NCBI GenBank assembly: GCA_030348385.1 | Contig: JAUCFP010000006.1 | Span: forward strand, 2,286,001-2,350,000 | Length of the DNA: 64,000 bases | Direction of reading: 5' to 3' | From: Cytobacillus sp. NJ13 | GTDB lineage: Bacteria; Bacillota; Bacilli; Bacillales; Cytobacillaceae | Shown: positions 34,595-43,469 of the stretch, one piece after another | How the letters are laid out: each line of letters opens with the position of its first letter | Position numbering within the stretch: position 1 is the first letter of the stretch | The notes under the pieces: model-generated | Seen by the model: the letters and a program-made list of their open reading frames with translations, nothing else | Database searches by the model: none | Told to the model about the DNA's origin: nothing | Made by a program: the position numbers and the translations under genes

Positions 34595-35812
34595 TTACAC
34601 CGTCTGTACCTGTTTATTTTCCTTTGCAGCCGGAGCATAGTCTCCAATCACCTGATAAGCCTTCAAATCTGATGTTTCTAATAATGACACAGCTTCCAAT
34701 GATGCCTTAAAGATGATGACATCTTTTGACACTTTGCTGATTATTTCACATCCCTCAGGCAATCCCCCTTTATCAGCATCACCCCAAATGATCCAAACTG
34801 GCTCGTCAAGAACAGTCCCTTCCGACTTGCCTTCCTCAAAGACTGAAGGAATATCGGCTCTGCCTACATGAATCAAATCTTCAATAATTGCGCTAGCTGT
34901 CGGAAACATGCCGGCTCCAGGACCCTGCAGGCTGATATTCCCGACTATATCCGCATCAATCGAAACTGCATTTTGCACTCCTTCTACTCTGTACAAGGGA
35001 TGTGCCTCCCCTGTCAGGACCGGTTTTACAGTACAGCGGATAGCATCTTTTTCCCTCTGAATCGATGCTACATGTTTAAATTTCAGTCCCAGGGAATCAG
35101 CTATACGAATTTGTTCAATTGTAATGTCAGTAATGCCTTCTCTAACAGATGTATCCTGCGCCGGTGCTTTCCCGAATACCAGCTCGCTCAGAACAACCGC
35201 TTTGTAAAAAGCGTCATATCCTTCGATATCATTTTTTGGATCGGCTTCTGCATATCCTTTTTCCTGAGCTATTTTCAGTGCTTCTTCAAATGATAGGCTC
35301 TCCTCGCGCATACTTGTCAAAATAAAATTGGATGTGCCATTTAATATTCCTTCGATCCGTTCAATTTTGTTGGCATTCAGCAGCTGCTTGATAGTCTGAA
35401 TTATAGGGATTCCGCCTCCGACTGTTGCTTCAAATCCTAATGATACATTATTTTCTTTTGCGAGCCTCGCAAGCTCACTTCCATGGAATGCAAACATCTC
35501 CTTATTTGCTGTAATGACATGGCATCCTCTCGATATTGCCTGGCGCAAATACATATAGCCTGGTTCCCTGCCAACAATGGCATCAATTACGACATCAAGC
35601 TTAGGAAGCTCAATAATATCTTGAAAGTCATCAGTTAAAAGCACCTCATCATCAGGCAAAGAATGCTTACTCACATTTTTGACAAGGATGGCAGAGACCT
35701 TCACTTCTTTTCCGAATATCGCCTGTAGCCTTCCCTGATGTTTGCTGATCGTTTCATACACTCCTTTTCCAACTGTTCCAAACCCCAATAGCCCAATCGT
35801 AATCGCTGACAT
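34595..35812 (-). CDS. hom: Homoserine dehydrogenase
   Basis: 405 residues from the ATG at 35812, six bases after GGGGGA. NAD(P)-binding motif GLLGFGTVGKGVYE (6-19), the catalytic-domain signature ATVGGGIPIIQTI (near 125), KGYAEADPKNDIEGYDAFYK (near 185-205) and Lys in TANKEMF (near 101). A C-terminal ACT-like part is shorter than in the usual 430-residue enzyme. It reduces aspartate semialdehyde to homoserine. No thrB/thrC follows; a SAM riboswitch upstream points to methionine rather than threonine control. Confidence 0.92.
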   Translation of the reverse strand: MSAITIGLLGFGTVGKGVYETISKHQGRLQAIFGKEVKVSAILVKNVSKHSLPDDEVLLTDDFQDIIELPKLDVVIDAIVGREPGYMYLRQAISRGCHVITANKEMFAFHGSELARLAKENNVSLGFEATVGGGIPIIQTIKQLLNANKIERIEGILNGTSNFILTSMREESLSFEEALKIAQEKGYAEADPKNDIEGYDAFYKAVVLSELVFGKAPAQDTSVREGITDITIEQIRIADSLGLKFKHVASIQREKDAIRCTVKPVLTGEAHPLYRVEGVQNAVSIDADIVGNISLQGPGAGMFPTASAIIEDLIHVGRADIPSVFEEGKSEGTVLDEPVWIIWGDADKGGLPEGCEIISKVSKDVIIFKASLEAVSLLETSDLKAYQVIGDYAPAAKENKQVQTV

Positions 35813-35856
35813 TTTCATTCCCCCTGGTTAATATTTAAAGTGCAGATACCTATAAA

Positions 35857-35898
35857 AACAAAAAACCCCTTCCGTCCATTACAGACAAGAAGGGGTTT
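35857..35898 (-). terminator. Riboswitch-controlled terminator before hom
   Basis: AAACCCCTTC/GAAGGGGTTT stem followed by TTTGTTTTT on the minus strand, directly after the SAM aptamer. It should form when SAM is bound. Confidence 0.9.
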
Positions 35899-35904
35899 GA
35901 ATTT

Positions 35905-36026
35905 ACATTCCGTTCATTCCGCCTTCTTATCTTCGGAAAATGTATTCCTCTGAATTTGGCACCGTGCATAAATGCTGGTTGCCGAGGCTTCGTAGGGTCA
36001 GTCCCTCCGCCTCTCTTGATAAGAAG
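35905..36026 (-). ncRNA. SAM-I (S-box) riboswitch controlling hom
   Basis: The minus strand carries the S-box aptamer: P1 CTTCTTAT (36026-36019) pairing with ATAAGAAG (35930-35923), the conserved AGAGAGGCGGAGGGACTG, CCTCGGCAACC and GGTGCCAAATTC blocks, and a downstream terminator. SAM binding stabilises P1, prevents the antiterminator and stops transcription. This makes homoserine dehydrogenase a methionine-responsive gene. Confidence 0.95.
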
Positions 36027-36101
36027 TTTCTAAGTATTCAATTTATATGAATCATAAACATTTATAAGGACTGCGTCAACCTTTTTTGAAAATTATTTTC
36101 T

Positions 36102-36740
36102 TCAAACTCTTTCACTTTCATCGATATCTTCAGTAATAATTTCAAGAAAATGCTTAAGAATTCTGGCAGTCAGCCCCCAAATAACCTTATCCTCAAAATA
36201 GTAAAATACTTCTTCTACTTTCCTTGTCTGCCAATTGTAATTTTCCCCCCCGGCAATCAAGTCAAAAGGAAAATTTTCTTCGGGCTCCACTTTAAAATTC
36301 ACGTGATACGTTTCCGGCTTTACTTTTTTTAGAAAGGAAAGAGGCACGGTAAAAACTTCTTCTACTTCATCAGGGTTTGGCACGATCTGGTCAGGATTAT
36401 GGATAATGCCTGCATAAGGGTAAATAATTTGTCCGAAGGAAATCATGTAATCCAGCGGGGACACATCTGTGATGCTGTCTTCACTCACGCCGAGTTCCTC
36501 TGAAGTCTCACGGATTGCAGTATGCTCTTCATCCCTATCTTCAGGATCTATCCTCCCGCCCGGGAAACAGACCTCCCCAGGCTGCCTTCTCATTTTAAGT
36601 GAACGCACTTCAAAAAGGACATGTACCTCATTATTTATCTCAACAAGCGGAAGCAAAATAGCGAATTTCAAAAATCGCTCACTCCCTAAAATAACTGGGG
36701 TCCTGTTACCTAACCTTTTAGCCAGTTTCTCAATCTCCAT
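36102..36740 (-). CDS. Nudix hydrolase, CoA pyrophosphatase-like
   Basis: 212 residues with a Nudix box (GGRIDPEDRDEEHTAIRE then TSEELGV, near 61-85) preceded by the NudL/CoAse signature region LKMRRQPGEVCFPGG. Such enzymes cleave CoA to 4'-phosphopantetheine and 3',5'-ADP, probably clearing oxidised CoA. Metal-binding Glu residues in the box are intact. Single gene; no clear terminator seen. Confidence 0.87.
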   Translation of the reverse strand: MEIEKLAKRLGNRTPVILGSERFLKFAILLPLVEINNEVHVLFEVRSLKMRRQPGEVCFPGGRIDPEDRDEEHTAIRETSEELGVSEDSITDVSPLDYMISFGQIIYPYAGIIHNPDQIVPNPDEVEEVFTVPLSFLKKVKPETYHVNFKVEPEENFPFDLIAGGENYNWQTRKVEEVFYYFEDKVIWGLTARILKHFLEIITEDIDESERV

Positions 36741-36888
36741 ATACCCACCTCCAGCAGCGATTCCAATTTATCGGCTATTATCTTTATCATACTGTATTTA
36801 CTGTGTTTTATTAATTCATACGGCTTGTACCATGTTATGATTCAGGCCAGTCCTTTGGTGACTGCCAGCCCTTCAATAGAAAAAGATA

Positions 36889-36914
36889 GTTTCTCCGCCT
36901 GCAATTCAGGGAAA
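36889..36914 (+). promoter_or_regulatory. Sigma-B type promoter of the YflT-like gene
   Basis: GTTTCT, a 14-base spacer, then GGGAAA, fitting the sigma-B pattern GTTT-N12-15-GGGWAW, with about 30 bases to the start codon. Confidence 0.75.
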
Positions 36915-36948
36915 ATAGAAAATATAATATGACATTAGGAGTGAAAAT

Positions 36949-37563
36949 ATGAAGAAAAATATATTAGTAGGCGGGTATGATACACAGGAAGATCTAAAAG
37001 ATGCTATTGAAGGGGCAGAGTCAAACGGGTATCAGAAAGACAACCTGGTGATTGTTTCAAAAGATGGAGCGAACCTTGAAAGCTTTGCAGACAATCATGG
37101 AGTGAACTTTCGAATAGTCGGATCCCAGGAGCTCGGCAATCAGCGCTTTCTTGATTCAGTGAAAGCCCTTTTTATGGGAGAAGATCCAGCCACAAGTTCT
37201 GGAATGGATCCTGATAAAAAAGAGGGTACACGGTTTGATGAACATGACCTGGATAAATATGCAAGCATGGTATTTGATGGGAAATATGTCTTAATAGCGG
37301 ACTACTATGGGAACTATCCCACTTCCCAGGAGGACAATCAGAGGATCACTGCTGAAGACTCAGGAGGGTACCTCGAAAGCGCTTCAGCCCGGGAAGTTGT
37401 CCATGAAGCAGATATCAAAACACTGGCAGATAAATCCGGTAACTCATGTGCTGCCGATAATCAGGAAATCAATCGTGTCCACGTTTCACCCAAGTCTGCA
37501 GATGTGAAAACCAGTGCTGAATTAAACTGGGATGATCGACTTACGAAGGAAAGGCTCAAATAG
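36949..37563 (+). CDS. General stress protein with YflT N-terminal domain
   Basis: 204 residues. The N-terminal half (MKKNILVGGYDTQEDLKDAIEGA, then VIVSKDG) is the heat-induced stress protein YflT domain. The C-terminal 90 residues are polar and probably disordered, without recognised domain. It is cytoplasmic, with no known biochemical role. The sigma-B promoter upstream and the family agree on stress induction. Confidence 0.88.
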   Translation: MKKNILVGGYDTQEDLKDAIEGAESNGYQKDNLVIVSKDGANLESFADNHGVNFRIVGSQELGNQRFLDSVKALFMGEDPATSSGMDPDKKEGTRFDEHDLDKYASMVFDGKYVLIADYYGNYPTSQEDNQRITAEDSGGYLESASAREVVHEADIKTLADKSGNSCAADNQEINRVHVSPKSADVKTSAELNWDDRLTKERLK

Positions 37564-37566
37564 CAG

Positions 37567-37596
37567 AAGGACCCCCGTATGGGGTCTTTTTTTTGG
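37567..37596 (+). terminator. Terminator of the YflT-like gene
   Basis: GACCCC/GGGGTC hairpin followed by T8. Confidence 0.9.
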
Positions 37597-37599
37597 AAT

Positions 37600-37625
37600 A
37601 AAAAAGAGAGGTTCCCCTCTCTTAA
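37600..37625 (-). terminator. Terminator of yhbH
   Basis: AAGAGAGG/CCTCTCTT hairpin overlapping the yhbH stop, followed by T6 on the minus strand. Confidence 0.82.
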
Positions 37626-38794
37626 GCATACTTCTTCTTATCCTCCTCCTGTTTGAAGAAACTCTTCATGGCATGGAATACATCTGCTTTTTGCTTAAGA
37701 ATATAATAGCGGAAATCCTCATTTTTAATATTTTTATAGGCTGACATCAGGGTCGAGTGGCGGTTATACTGGTTTACTTCACCATATCCGAACATATTGG
37801 ACACCTTCATCAGGTCTTCCACCAGCTTTACACAGCGGGCGTTGTCAGATGTCAGGTTATCACCGTCTGAGAAGTGGAAAGGGTAAATATTATATTTTCG
37901 CGGGTCGTATTTAACTTCAATCAGTTCAAGTGCTTTACGGTAGGCAGATGAACAAATGGTTCCCCCGCTTTCTCCTTTTGAGAAAAAGTCCTCTTCTGAG
38001 ACCACCTTTGCTTCAGTATGATGGGCAATAAATTCAATCTCGACTTTCTCATATTTGGTTCTCAGGAACCGCGTCATCCAGAAGAAAAAGCTTCTGGCCA
38101 TATACTTTTCCCAGATCCCCATCGAGCCGCTCGTATCCATCATCGCAAGTACAACAGCCTTTGAATCAGGCTTTACAATTTCATTCCAGGTCTTAAATTT
38201 CAAATCTTCCTTATAAATTGGATGGAACGCTGCTTTTCCACTCATTGCATTGCGCTTAAATGCCGACATCATGGTGCGTTTCTTATCAATATTGCCCATT
38301 AATCCAGTCTTCCTGATATCATTAAATTCAATGTCCTCTACCAGGTTTTCATCCTGCTCTTTTCTTTTTAAATTAGGCAATTCCAATTGTTTAAATAAAG
38401 CTTCTTCAATTTCCATCAGTGATACTTCTGCTTCAAAATAATCCTCGCCTGCCTGGTCGCCTGCCCCTTGCCCCTTTCCGGGTCCTTTCTGGCTGCCGGA
38501 TCCGTCACGTGCCACTACATCTCCAATCTGGCTATCTCCATCGCCTTGGCCGACATGTTTGTTTTTATCATAGTTATAACGGATTTTGTATTCATCCAAT
38601 GAGCGAATCGGAATTTTCACTACTTCCCGCCCATTCGACATAACAATATTTTCTTCCGTTATCAAATCAGGCAAATTGTTGCGGATTGCTTCCTGGACTT
38701 TATCCTGATGACGCTGCTGGTCATCATAGCCTTTGCGATGGAGGGACCAATCTTCTTGGGAAATCACAAACTGATGGTTATTGACATTCGTCAT
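37622..38794 (-). CDS. yhbH: Sporulation protein YhbH (DUF444)
   Basis: 390 residues from the ATG at 38794 (AAAAGGAGGGG upstream), matching B. subtilis YhbH (392). A DUF444 protein with a von Willebrand A-like domain carrying the metal-site MMDTSGSMG (near 202) and a Gly/Gln-rich linker near 100-125. It is usually encoded next to PrkA (YeaG-YeaH in Proteobacteria) and is thought to act with that kinase in sporulation or stationary phase. prkA lies about 0.9 kb upstream here, separated by two small genes. Confidence 0.93.
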   Translation of the reverse strand: MTNVNNHQFVISQEDWSLHRKGYDDQQRHQDKVQEAIRNNLPDLITEENIVMSNGREVVKIPIRSLDEYKIRYNYDKNKHVGQGDGDSQIGDVVARDGSGSQKGPGKGQGAGDQAGEDYFEAEVSLMEIEEALFKQLELPNLKRKEQDENLVEDIEFNDIRKTGLMGNIDKKRTMMSAFKRNAMSGKAAFHPIYKEDLKFKTWNEIVKPDSKAVVLAMMDTSGSMGIWEKYMARSFFFWMTRFLRTKYEKVEIEFIAHHTEAKVVSEEDFFSKGESGGTICSSAYRKALELIEVKYDPRKYNIYPFHFSDGDNLTSDNARCVKLVEDLMKVSNMFGYGEVNQYNRHSTLMSAYKNIKNEDFRYYILKQKADVFHAMKSFFKQEEDKKKYA

Positions 38795-39098
38795 GTTAAC
38801 CCCTCCTTTTAAATTAAATTTCACATATTACAGCTTTCCAACATACAATATCTCGAGTGTCAAAAAAAGATGAAACATCCCCAATTCAGCAGTCTGCCTT
38901 CTTTTCATAGACTCATTTCCCGGCAGCAAATTTGTTATTAATGCACCAATACAAAGAAATGTTTATTACTCTATCATATGCGAGAAGACAAAATAATTTA
39001 CAAATAATTTTGACAATAGGGCATTGGCATCATCTTTTGGACAAGCCCATTTTTTAATATGGAGATTTGCCTTATTAAACAAAAATAAACCTCCGCGA
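38795..39098. other. Intergenic region upstream of yhbH
   Basis: AT-rich spacer holding the yhbH control region. I see no gene, RNA or clear promoter in it. Confidence 0.4.
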
Positions 39099-39113
39099 TT
39101 AGCGAAGGTTCTT
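39079..39113 (-). terminator. Terminator of the 61-residue gene
   Basis: AACCTTCGC/GCGGAGGTT hairpin overlapping the stop, followed by TATTTTTG on the minus strand. Confidence 0.75.
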
Positions 39114-39284
39114 GTCCTTGTTTTTATTCTGAATGGGATCGGGATATTTATCATAATCCTCTTTTAATTCTTTATTGGTCCGCAAATTTTCCATTTGCTT
39201 GCCCAGATTTTCCATTTCTTCAATATTCTCTGCCATTGAGCTGTTTCTCGGTGTATAATCCTTATCTAATTCTTTCTTTTTCAT
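39099..39284 (-). CDS. Small charged hypothetical protein
   Basis: 61 residues from the ATG at 39284 (AGAGGTGAT before it). It is highly polar (KKKELDKDYTPRNS; ENIEEMENLGKQMENL) with a short helical middle and a Lys/Asn-rich end. No family is recognised. Its own ribosome site and terminator support it being real. It resembles the many small hydrophilic, possibly sporulation-linked proteins of Bacillus in composition only. Confidence 0.65.
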   Translation of the reverse strand: MKKKELDKDYTPRNSSMAENIEEMENLGKQMENLRTNKELKEDYDKYPDPIQNKNKDKNLR

Positions 39285-39400
39285 GAATATCACCTCTGCT
39301 GTATTTATACCCCTAATTGGGCTTATCTAAACTTTTAGGCAGATTCTGCTGCATAAATATGACCAAGCGAAAATAGGATTATACTGAAGGGGGGATTTTT

Positions 39401-39538
39401 ATGAGCGAAATCCTTTGCTGCAGCTGGTGTGGTGAATTATCATTGTATGAGCGGACCGTTTATATTGAAAACAAGCCAATTTGTCCGGAATGCCAGAAAA
39501 AAAAGAAAAAACCTGCACTAAAAATAGCTAAAAATTGA
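39401..39538 (+). CDS. Small zinc-ribbon protein
   Basis: A 45-residue frame with AAGGGGGG seven bases before its ATG. It has two CxxC pairs, CCSWCGE (residue 6) and CPEC (near 31), spaced as in a small zinc ribbon, and a Lys-rich tail (KKKKKPALKIAKN). No larger family is recognised. A perfect hairpin terminator overlaps its stop. Probably a nucleic-acid or protein-binding zinc protein; this is inference. Confidence 0.72.
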   Translation: MSEILCCSWCGELSLYERTVYIENKPICPECQKKKKKPALKIAKN

Positions 39539-39570
39539 AAAAGAGGCTTTCGGAGCCTCTTTTTCAATTG
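39533..39570 (+). terminator. Terminator of the zinc-ribbon gene
   Basis: Perfect 16-pair inverted repeat (39533-39548 with 39554-39569, loop ttcgg) ending in TTTTTCAATT. Confidence 0.92.
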
Positions 39571-39735
39571 GGGTATTTTTCCTGGAATCTATCATTTTTG
39601 ATAATTATTTGCGCTGCCCAGTTTCATTTTTTACGCTGCAAACCGTGTTATCTACGCCTCTCTCATTCTTTATTACGCTCTGCTGTACTCCACTTATTCG
39701 CACCACTCCTCATTCAGCTCTTTTATTCATCCGCA

Positions 39736-39766
39736 AAAATAAGCCTGGCAGCAACTCTGCCAGGCC
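39736..39766 (-). terminator. Terminator of prkA
   Basis: GCCTGGCAG/CTGCCAGGC hairpin followed by TTATTTTT on the minus strand. Confidence 0.88.
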
Positions 39767-39773
39767 CTTCTTT

Positions 39774-41669
39774 TTACCGATTCAGCAAGCTTCCCACATA
39801 GCGGAGCAGTTCGTTTGCTGATGTTGAGTTATAGCCATGTTCGTCAATTAATCTTGCAACAACCTCATTCACCTTCTTCAGCTGCTGCTCATCAGGCGTT
39901 TTTGAAGATGTTGTGATCTTCACGACATCTTTCAGGTCAGCAAAAAGCTTCTTCTGGATAGCTTCACGCAGACGGTCATGTGAATTATAGTCAAAGCGCT
40001 TGCCTTTTCTTGCGTAAGCTGAGATGCGGATGAGGATTTCCTCCCTGAATGCTTTCTTCGCATTCTCAGAGATGCCGATCTGTTCTTCGATTGAGCGCAT
40101 CAGCTTTTCATCCGGACTGATTTCCTCACCCGTTAATGGGTCGCGCAGCTTCGCTTTATTGCAGTATGCTTCAACATTATCAAGATAATTTTCCATAAGC
40201 GTTTTCGCAGATTCTTCATAAGAGTAAACAAATGCCTTTTGTACTTCTTTCTTCGCAATATCATCATACTCTTTGCGGGCAAGAGAAATAAAGTTCAGGT
40301 ATCTTTCCTTCAGTTCTGGAGTAATGGATGGGTGCTGATCCAATCCTTCTTTAAGCGACCGCAATACATCCAGCGCATTGATGCTAGTGATATTTTTGCG
40401 GATGATTGTAGAAGAGATCCTGTTGATGACATAGCGCGGGTCAATACCGCTCATGCCTTCATCTGAATGCTCTTTTTTCAATTCTTCTACATCAGCTCTG
40501 TTATAGCCTTCAACGCTCTCTCCATCATACAAACGCATTTTCTTAACTAAATCTATATCGCCTTTTTTCGGATCTTTCATGCGGGTTAAAATCGTAAACA
40601 TCGCTGCAACCCTCAAGGTATGCGGTGCAATGTGCACGTTGGAAACATCGCTTTCACGGATCATTTTATCATAAATCTTCTCTTCCTCTGAAACCTTTAA
40701 ATTATATGGGATTGGCATAACGATAATCCTGGAATGCAGAGCTTCATTCTTTTTATTGGAAATGAATGAACGATACTCTGTTTCATTTGTGTGAGCGACA
40801 ATTAGCTCATCTGCCGAAATCAAGGCGAAGCGTCCAGCTTTAAAGTTGCCTTCCTGAGTCAGGGACAATAAATGCCATAAAAATTTCTCGTCGCACTTCA
40901 GCATTTCCTGGAATTCCATCATACCGCGGTTTGCTTTATTTAGTTCCCCATCGAAACGATAGGCACGAGGATCTGATTCTGAACCATATTCAGCAATGGT
41001 TGAAAAGTCAATGCTTCCAGTCAGATCGGCAATATCCTGTGATTTTGGATCTGATGGGCTGAAAGTTCCAATCCCCACCCTGCGGTCTTCTGAGAAAATG
41101 GTTCTTTCAATTAGAACATCTTCTATCCGGCCTCCATACTCCTGTTCGAGACGCATACTATTCAATGGCGATAGGTTTCCTTCAATTCTTATTCCATATT
41201 CATCATAAAAGTCCTTGCGGAGGTGATGCGGGATTAAATGAAGCGGATCTTCATGCATTGGGCAGCCCTTAATAGCATAGACCGCTCCCCTATCAGCGTG
41301 AGAATATTGCTCTAAACCTCTCTTTAGCATTGTCACTAATGTTGATTTACCGCCGCTGACCGGCCCCATTAATAAAAGAATCCTTTTGCGGACATCGAGG
41401 CGTTTGGCAGCAGGATGAAAATACTCTTCTACCAGCCTTTCCAATGCTTCTTCTAAGCCAAAGAGCTGATTGCTGAAAAATTGATATCGTTTTTGCCCCT
41501 TCACTTCTTCGACACCGGCATCTTTAATCATATTATATACCCGTGAATGTGCTGACTGGGCAACCCATGGCTTCTCTTTAATAATCTCTAAATACTCTCC
41601 AAAAGTCCCTTCCCATTTAAGCTTTTCTTCCTCGTGTCTGTACATCTCAATTTTTTTTAGAATATCCAT
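39774..41669 (-). CDS. prkA: Serine protein kinase / AAA+ protein PrkA
   Basis: 631 residues from the ATG at 41669 (GGGGGAGGT upstream), the same length as B. subtilis PrkA. An N-terminal AAA+ module carries Walker A GPVSGGKSTL (near 103) and a C-terminal PrkA domain (about 380-631) lacks the usual eukaryotic-type kinase motifs. Described as a serine kinase in E. coli YeaG and as ATP-dependent in B. subtilis; it is needed for normal sporulation, partly through sigma-K. It works with YhbH and SpoVR, also in this window. Confidence 0.95.
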   Translation of the reverse strand: MDILKKIEMYRHEEEKLKWEGTFGEYLEIIKEKPWVAQSAHSRVYNMIKDAGVEEVKGQKRYQFFSNQLFGLEEALERLVEEYFHPAAKRLDVRKRILLLMGPVSGGKSTLVTMLKRGLEQYSHADRGAVYAIKGCPMHEDPLHLIPHHLRKDFYDEYGIRIEGNLSPLNSMRLEQEYGGRIEDVLIERTIFSEDRRVGIGTFSPSDPKSQDIADLTGSIDFSTIAEYGSESDPRAYRFDGELNKANRGMMEFQEMLKCDEKFLWHLLSLTQEGNFKAGRFALISADELIVAHTNETEYRSFISNKKNEALHSRIIVMPIPYNLKVSEEEKIYDKMIRESDVSNVHIAPHTLRVAAMFTILTRMKDPKKGDIDLVKKMRLYDGESVEGYNRADVEELKKEHSDEGMSGIDPRYVINRISSTIIRKNITSINALDVLRSLKEGLDQHPSITPELKERYLNFISLARKEYDDIAKKEVQKAFVYSYEESAKTLMENYLDNVEAYCNKAKLRDPLTGEEISPDEKLMRSIEEQIGISENAKKAFREEILIRISAYARKGKRFDYNSHDRLREAIQKKLFADLKDVVKITTSSKTPDEQQLKKVNEVVARLIDEHGYNSTSANELLRYVGSLLNR

Positions 41670-41923
41670 AAGGACCTCCCCCTGTCGCATTATCAGAGAC
41701 GATTAATATACTCTATGCGCCCCGGCAATCGAACATGCGTAAACTATTGAGAGTTTGGTTTGTACTTTTTACGGGGATAAATTATAAGGAACACTTTGCT
41801 GCGCAATCTGACTGTAAAAAAAACTCCATACTTTTCATTCACAGTTATTCATTTTTGGGCTATAATAAGCTTATATTTACATGCTTGCCTATTGAGATAC
41901 CGCTAAAGGAGGATTACATATAC

Positions 41924-42019
41924 ATGGGTACAATTATTATTATCGGTGTAATGGTTGCTTTCCTTGCTGCTATTTTCACTGCTGGTTATGATGACAAGCC
42001 AGGCGTAAGCAAAAAATAA
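41924..42019 (+). CDS. Small single-helix membrane protein
   Basis: 31 residues (GTIIIIGVMVAFLAAIFTAGY then DDKPGVSKK) from the ATG at 41924, with AAAGGAGG eleven bases upstream. One transmembrane helix with a short charged tail. It has its own terminator. No family is firmly recognised; it resembles YtzI-type small proteins. Too short for homology to be decisive. Confidence 0.7.
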   Translation: MGTIIIIGVMVAFLAAIFTAGYDDKPGVSKK

Positions 42020-42047
42020 GCTGCTGATCACTTCAGCAGCTTTTTTC
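42017..42047 (+). terminator. Terminator of the small membrane protein gene
   Basis: AAGCTGCTG/CAGCAGCTT hairpin, then TTTTCTT. Confidence 0.88.
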
Positions 42048-42085
42048 TTATTTGAAGCACAGACTCTTGGTGTCTTAATATACCC

Positions 42086-42835
42086 CTACCTTAAATCCAT
42101 CTTTTTCTTCTGTACAAAATCCTTCATATACATTCTTGTCTGCTTTTCGAGCATGCCGGCGATTTGACCAGTCCACGTGTCATTCCGCTTTCCGCCCGTA
42201 CGCTCATCATAGTACTCGGAAATGATGTTATTATACACTTCCAGCTCTTTGCGGTAGGCAGTTTCATCCTGCTTATATTCATTTTCATGGTATATGTGCT
42301 GAAGAGGCAGCCTCGGCTTTTTATCGTTCTTTTTGGAAGGATAGCCAACAGCCAGTCCAAACAAAGGAATCACACGATCCGGTGTTTTTAAAAGCTCAGC
42401 TACTCCTTCCAGATTGTTTCTTATTCCGCCAATATAGCAGATTCCCAATCCCAGCGATTCAGCAGCAACCGCAGCATTCTGGGCAGCCAATGCTGCATCA
42501 ATGACAGCCACCATAAATTTCTCTGTGCTTTCAATGGAAGGAATTACATTGATATTTTCCATTTGTCCCATGACTTCATGACGATGCAAATCAGCACAAA
42601 ATACGAAAAAATGGCCATTTTCTGCTACATAATTCTGATTGCCTGCAAATTCAGCAAGTTTCGCTTTCTTCACTTTATCGGTAAGACCGATTATTGAATA
42701 CGCTTGAACAAAACTTGAGGTGGACGCGGCTTGAGCAGAAAGTACAATCGTTTCTATCTGCTCGCTGGAAAGAGGCTTGTCCTCAAAGTGGCGCACCGAG
42801 CGATGGTCTATCAGCAAATTGGTAACTTCATTCAT
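42086..42835 (-). CDS. NADPH-dependent nitroreductase / flavin reductase (NfsA/NfrA-like)
   Basis: 249 residues of the NfsA/Frp group of nitroreductases. It has FMN-contact motifs HRSVRHFEDKPLS (near 11), STSSFVQAYS (near 37), AAESLGLGICYIGG (near 124), and the C-terminal extension KLRYYERTGG-like NNIISEYYDERTGGKRND (near 205) that contacts NADPH in this group. It reduces nitroaromatics, quinones or free FMN. B. subtilis NfrA1 and YcnD are the closest remembered relatives; the exact one is not decided. Confidence 0.9.
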   Translation of the reverse strand: MNEVTNLLIDHRSVRHFEDKPLSSEQIETIVLSAQAASTSSFVQAYSIIGLTDKVKKAKLAEFAGNQNYVAENGHFFVFCADLHRHEVMGQMENINVIPSIESTEKFMVAVIDAALAAQNAAVAAESLGLGICYIGGIRNNLEGVAELLKTPDRVIPLFGLAVGYPSKKNDKKPRLPLQHIYHENEYKQDETAYRKELEVYNNIISEYYDERTGGKRNDTWTGQIAGMLEKQTRMYMKDFVQKKKMDLR

Positions 42836-42898
42836 CACATCTCATCCTTTCCATATGTACTTTTTCATTTTACCCAGAAAGGAAAGTTTTCTCCAAAG

Positions 42899-42928
42899 GA
42901 AAAGGCCCGAAAAAATATCAGGCCTTCT
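42899..42928 (-). terminator. Terminator of trmL
   Basis: GGCCTG/CGGGCC hairpin followed by TTTTCC on the minus strand. Confidence 0.7.
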
Positions 42929-42933
42929 GTTTC

Positions 42934-43407
42934 CTATTTTAAATGCAAGTAATCCTGCTGCCGCAGTGCTTCATAAACAAGAATGGCTGCAGTGTTGGAT
43001 AAGTTAAGCGAACGGACTTTATCGTTCATTGGAACCCTTAATGCGCGCTCTTTGCTGCTTTCAATAACATCCTTCGGAAGGCCCGTCGTTTCTTTGCCGA
43101 AAATAAAATAATAATCCTTCCCCACATTGCTGTAATCGAAAGCGTCATACGGCCTGACGCCATACTTCGTTAAGTAGAAATATTCACCGCCTTCACTGCT
43201 ATTAAAGAAATCGTCCAATGATTCATGATAAACAATATTAACAAATTGCCAATAATCCAAGCCTGCACGCTTCAGCATTTTATCTTCCGTCGAGAAGCCG
43301 AGCGGCCGGATCAGATGCAATGTCGTATCAGTAGCCGCGCAAGTACGTGCTATATTACCAGTGTTGGCCGGAATTTCCGGCTGATATAATACTACATGCA
43401 ATCCCAC
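42934..43407 (-). CDS. trmL: tRNA (cytidine(34)-2'-O)-methyltransferase TrmL
   Basis: 157 residues from the GTG at 43407, six bases after AGAGGTG. A minimal SPOUT/SpoU trefoil-knot methyltransferase: YQPEIPANTGNIARTCAA (near 8), IFGKETTGLP (near 98) and VRSLNLSNTAAILVYEALRQ (near 133). It methylates the 2'-O of the wobble nucleotide in tRNA-Leu isoacceptors using SAM. Compact one-domain size is normal for TrmL. Confidence 0.92.
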   Translation of the reverse strand: MGLHVVLYQPEIPANTGNIARTCAATDTTLHLIRPLGFSTEDKMLKRAGLDYWQFVNIVYHESLDDFFNSSEGGEYFYLTKYGVRPYDAFDYSNVGKDYYFIFGKETTGLPKDVIESSKERALRVPMNDKVRSLNLSNTAAILVYEALRQQDYLHLK

Positions 43408-43469
43408 TTTTTTCACCTCTAAATTAAATCTGCATGTGTTATTATATCACTTTGAAATCACCATACAAA

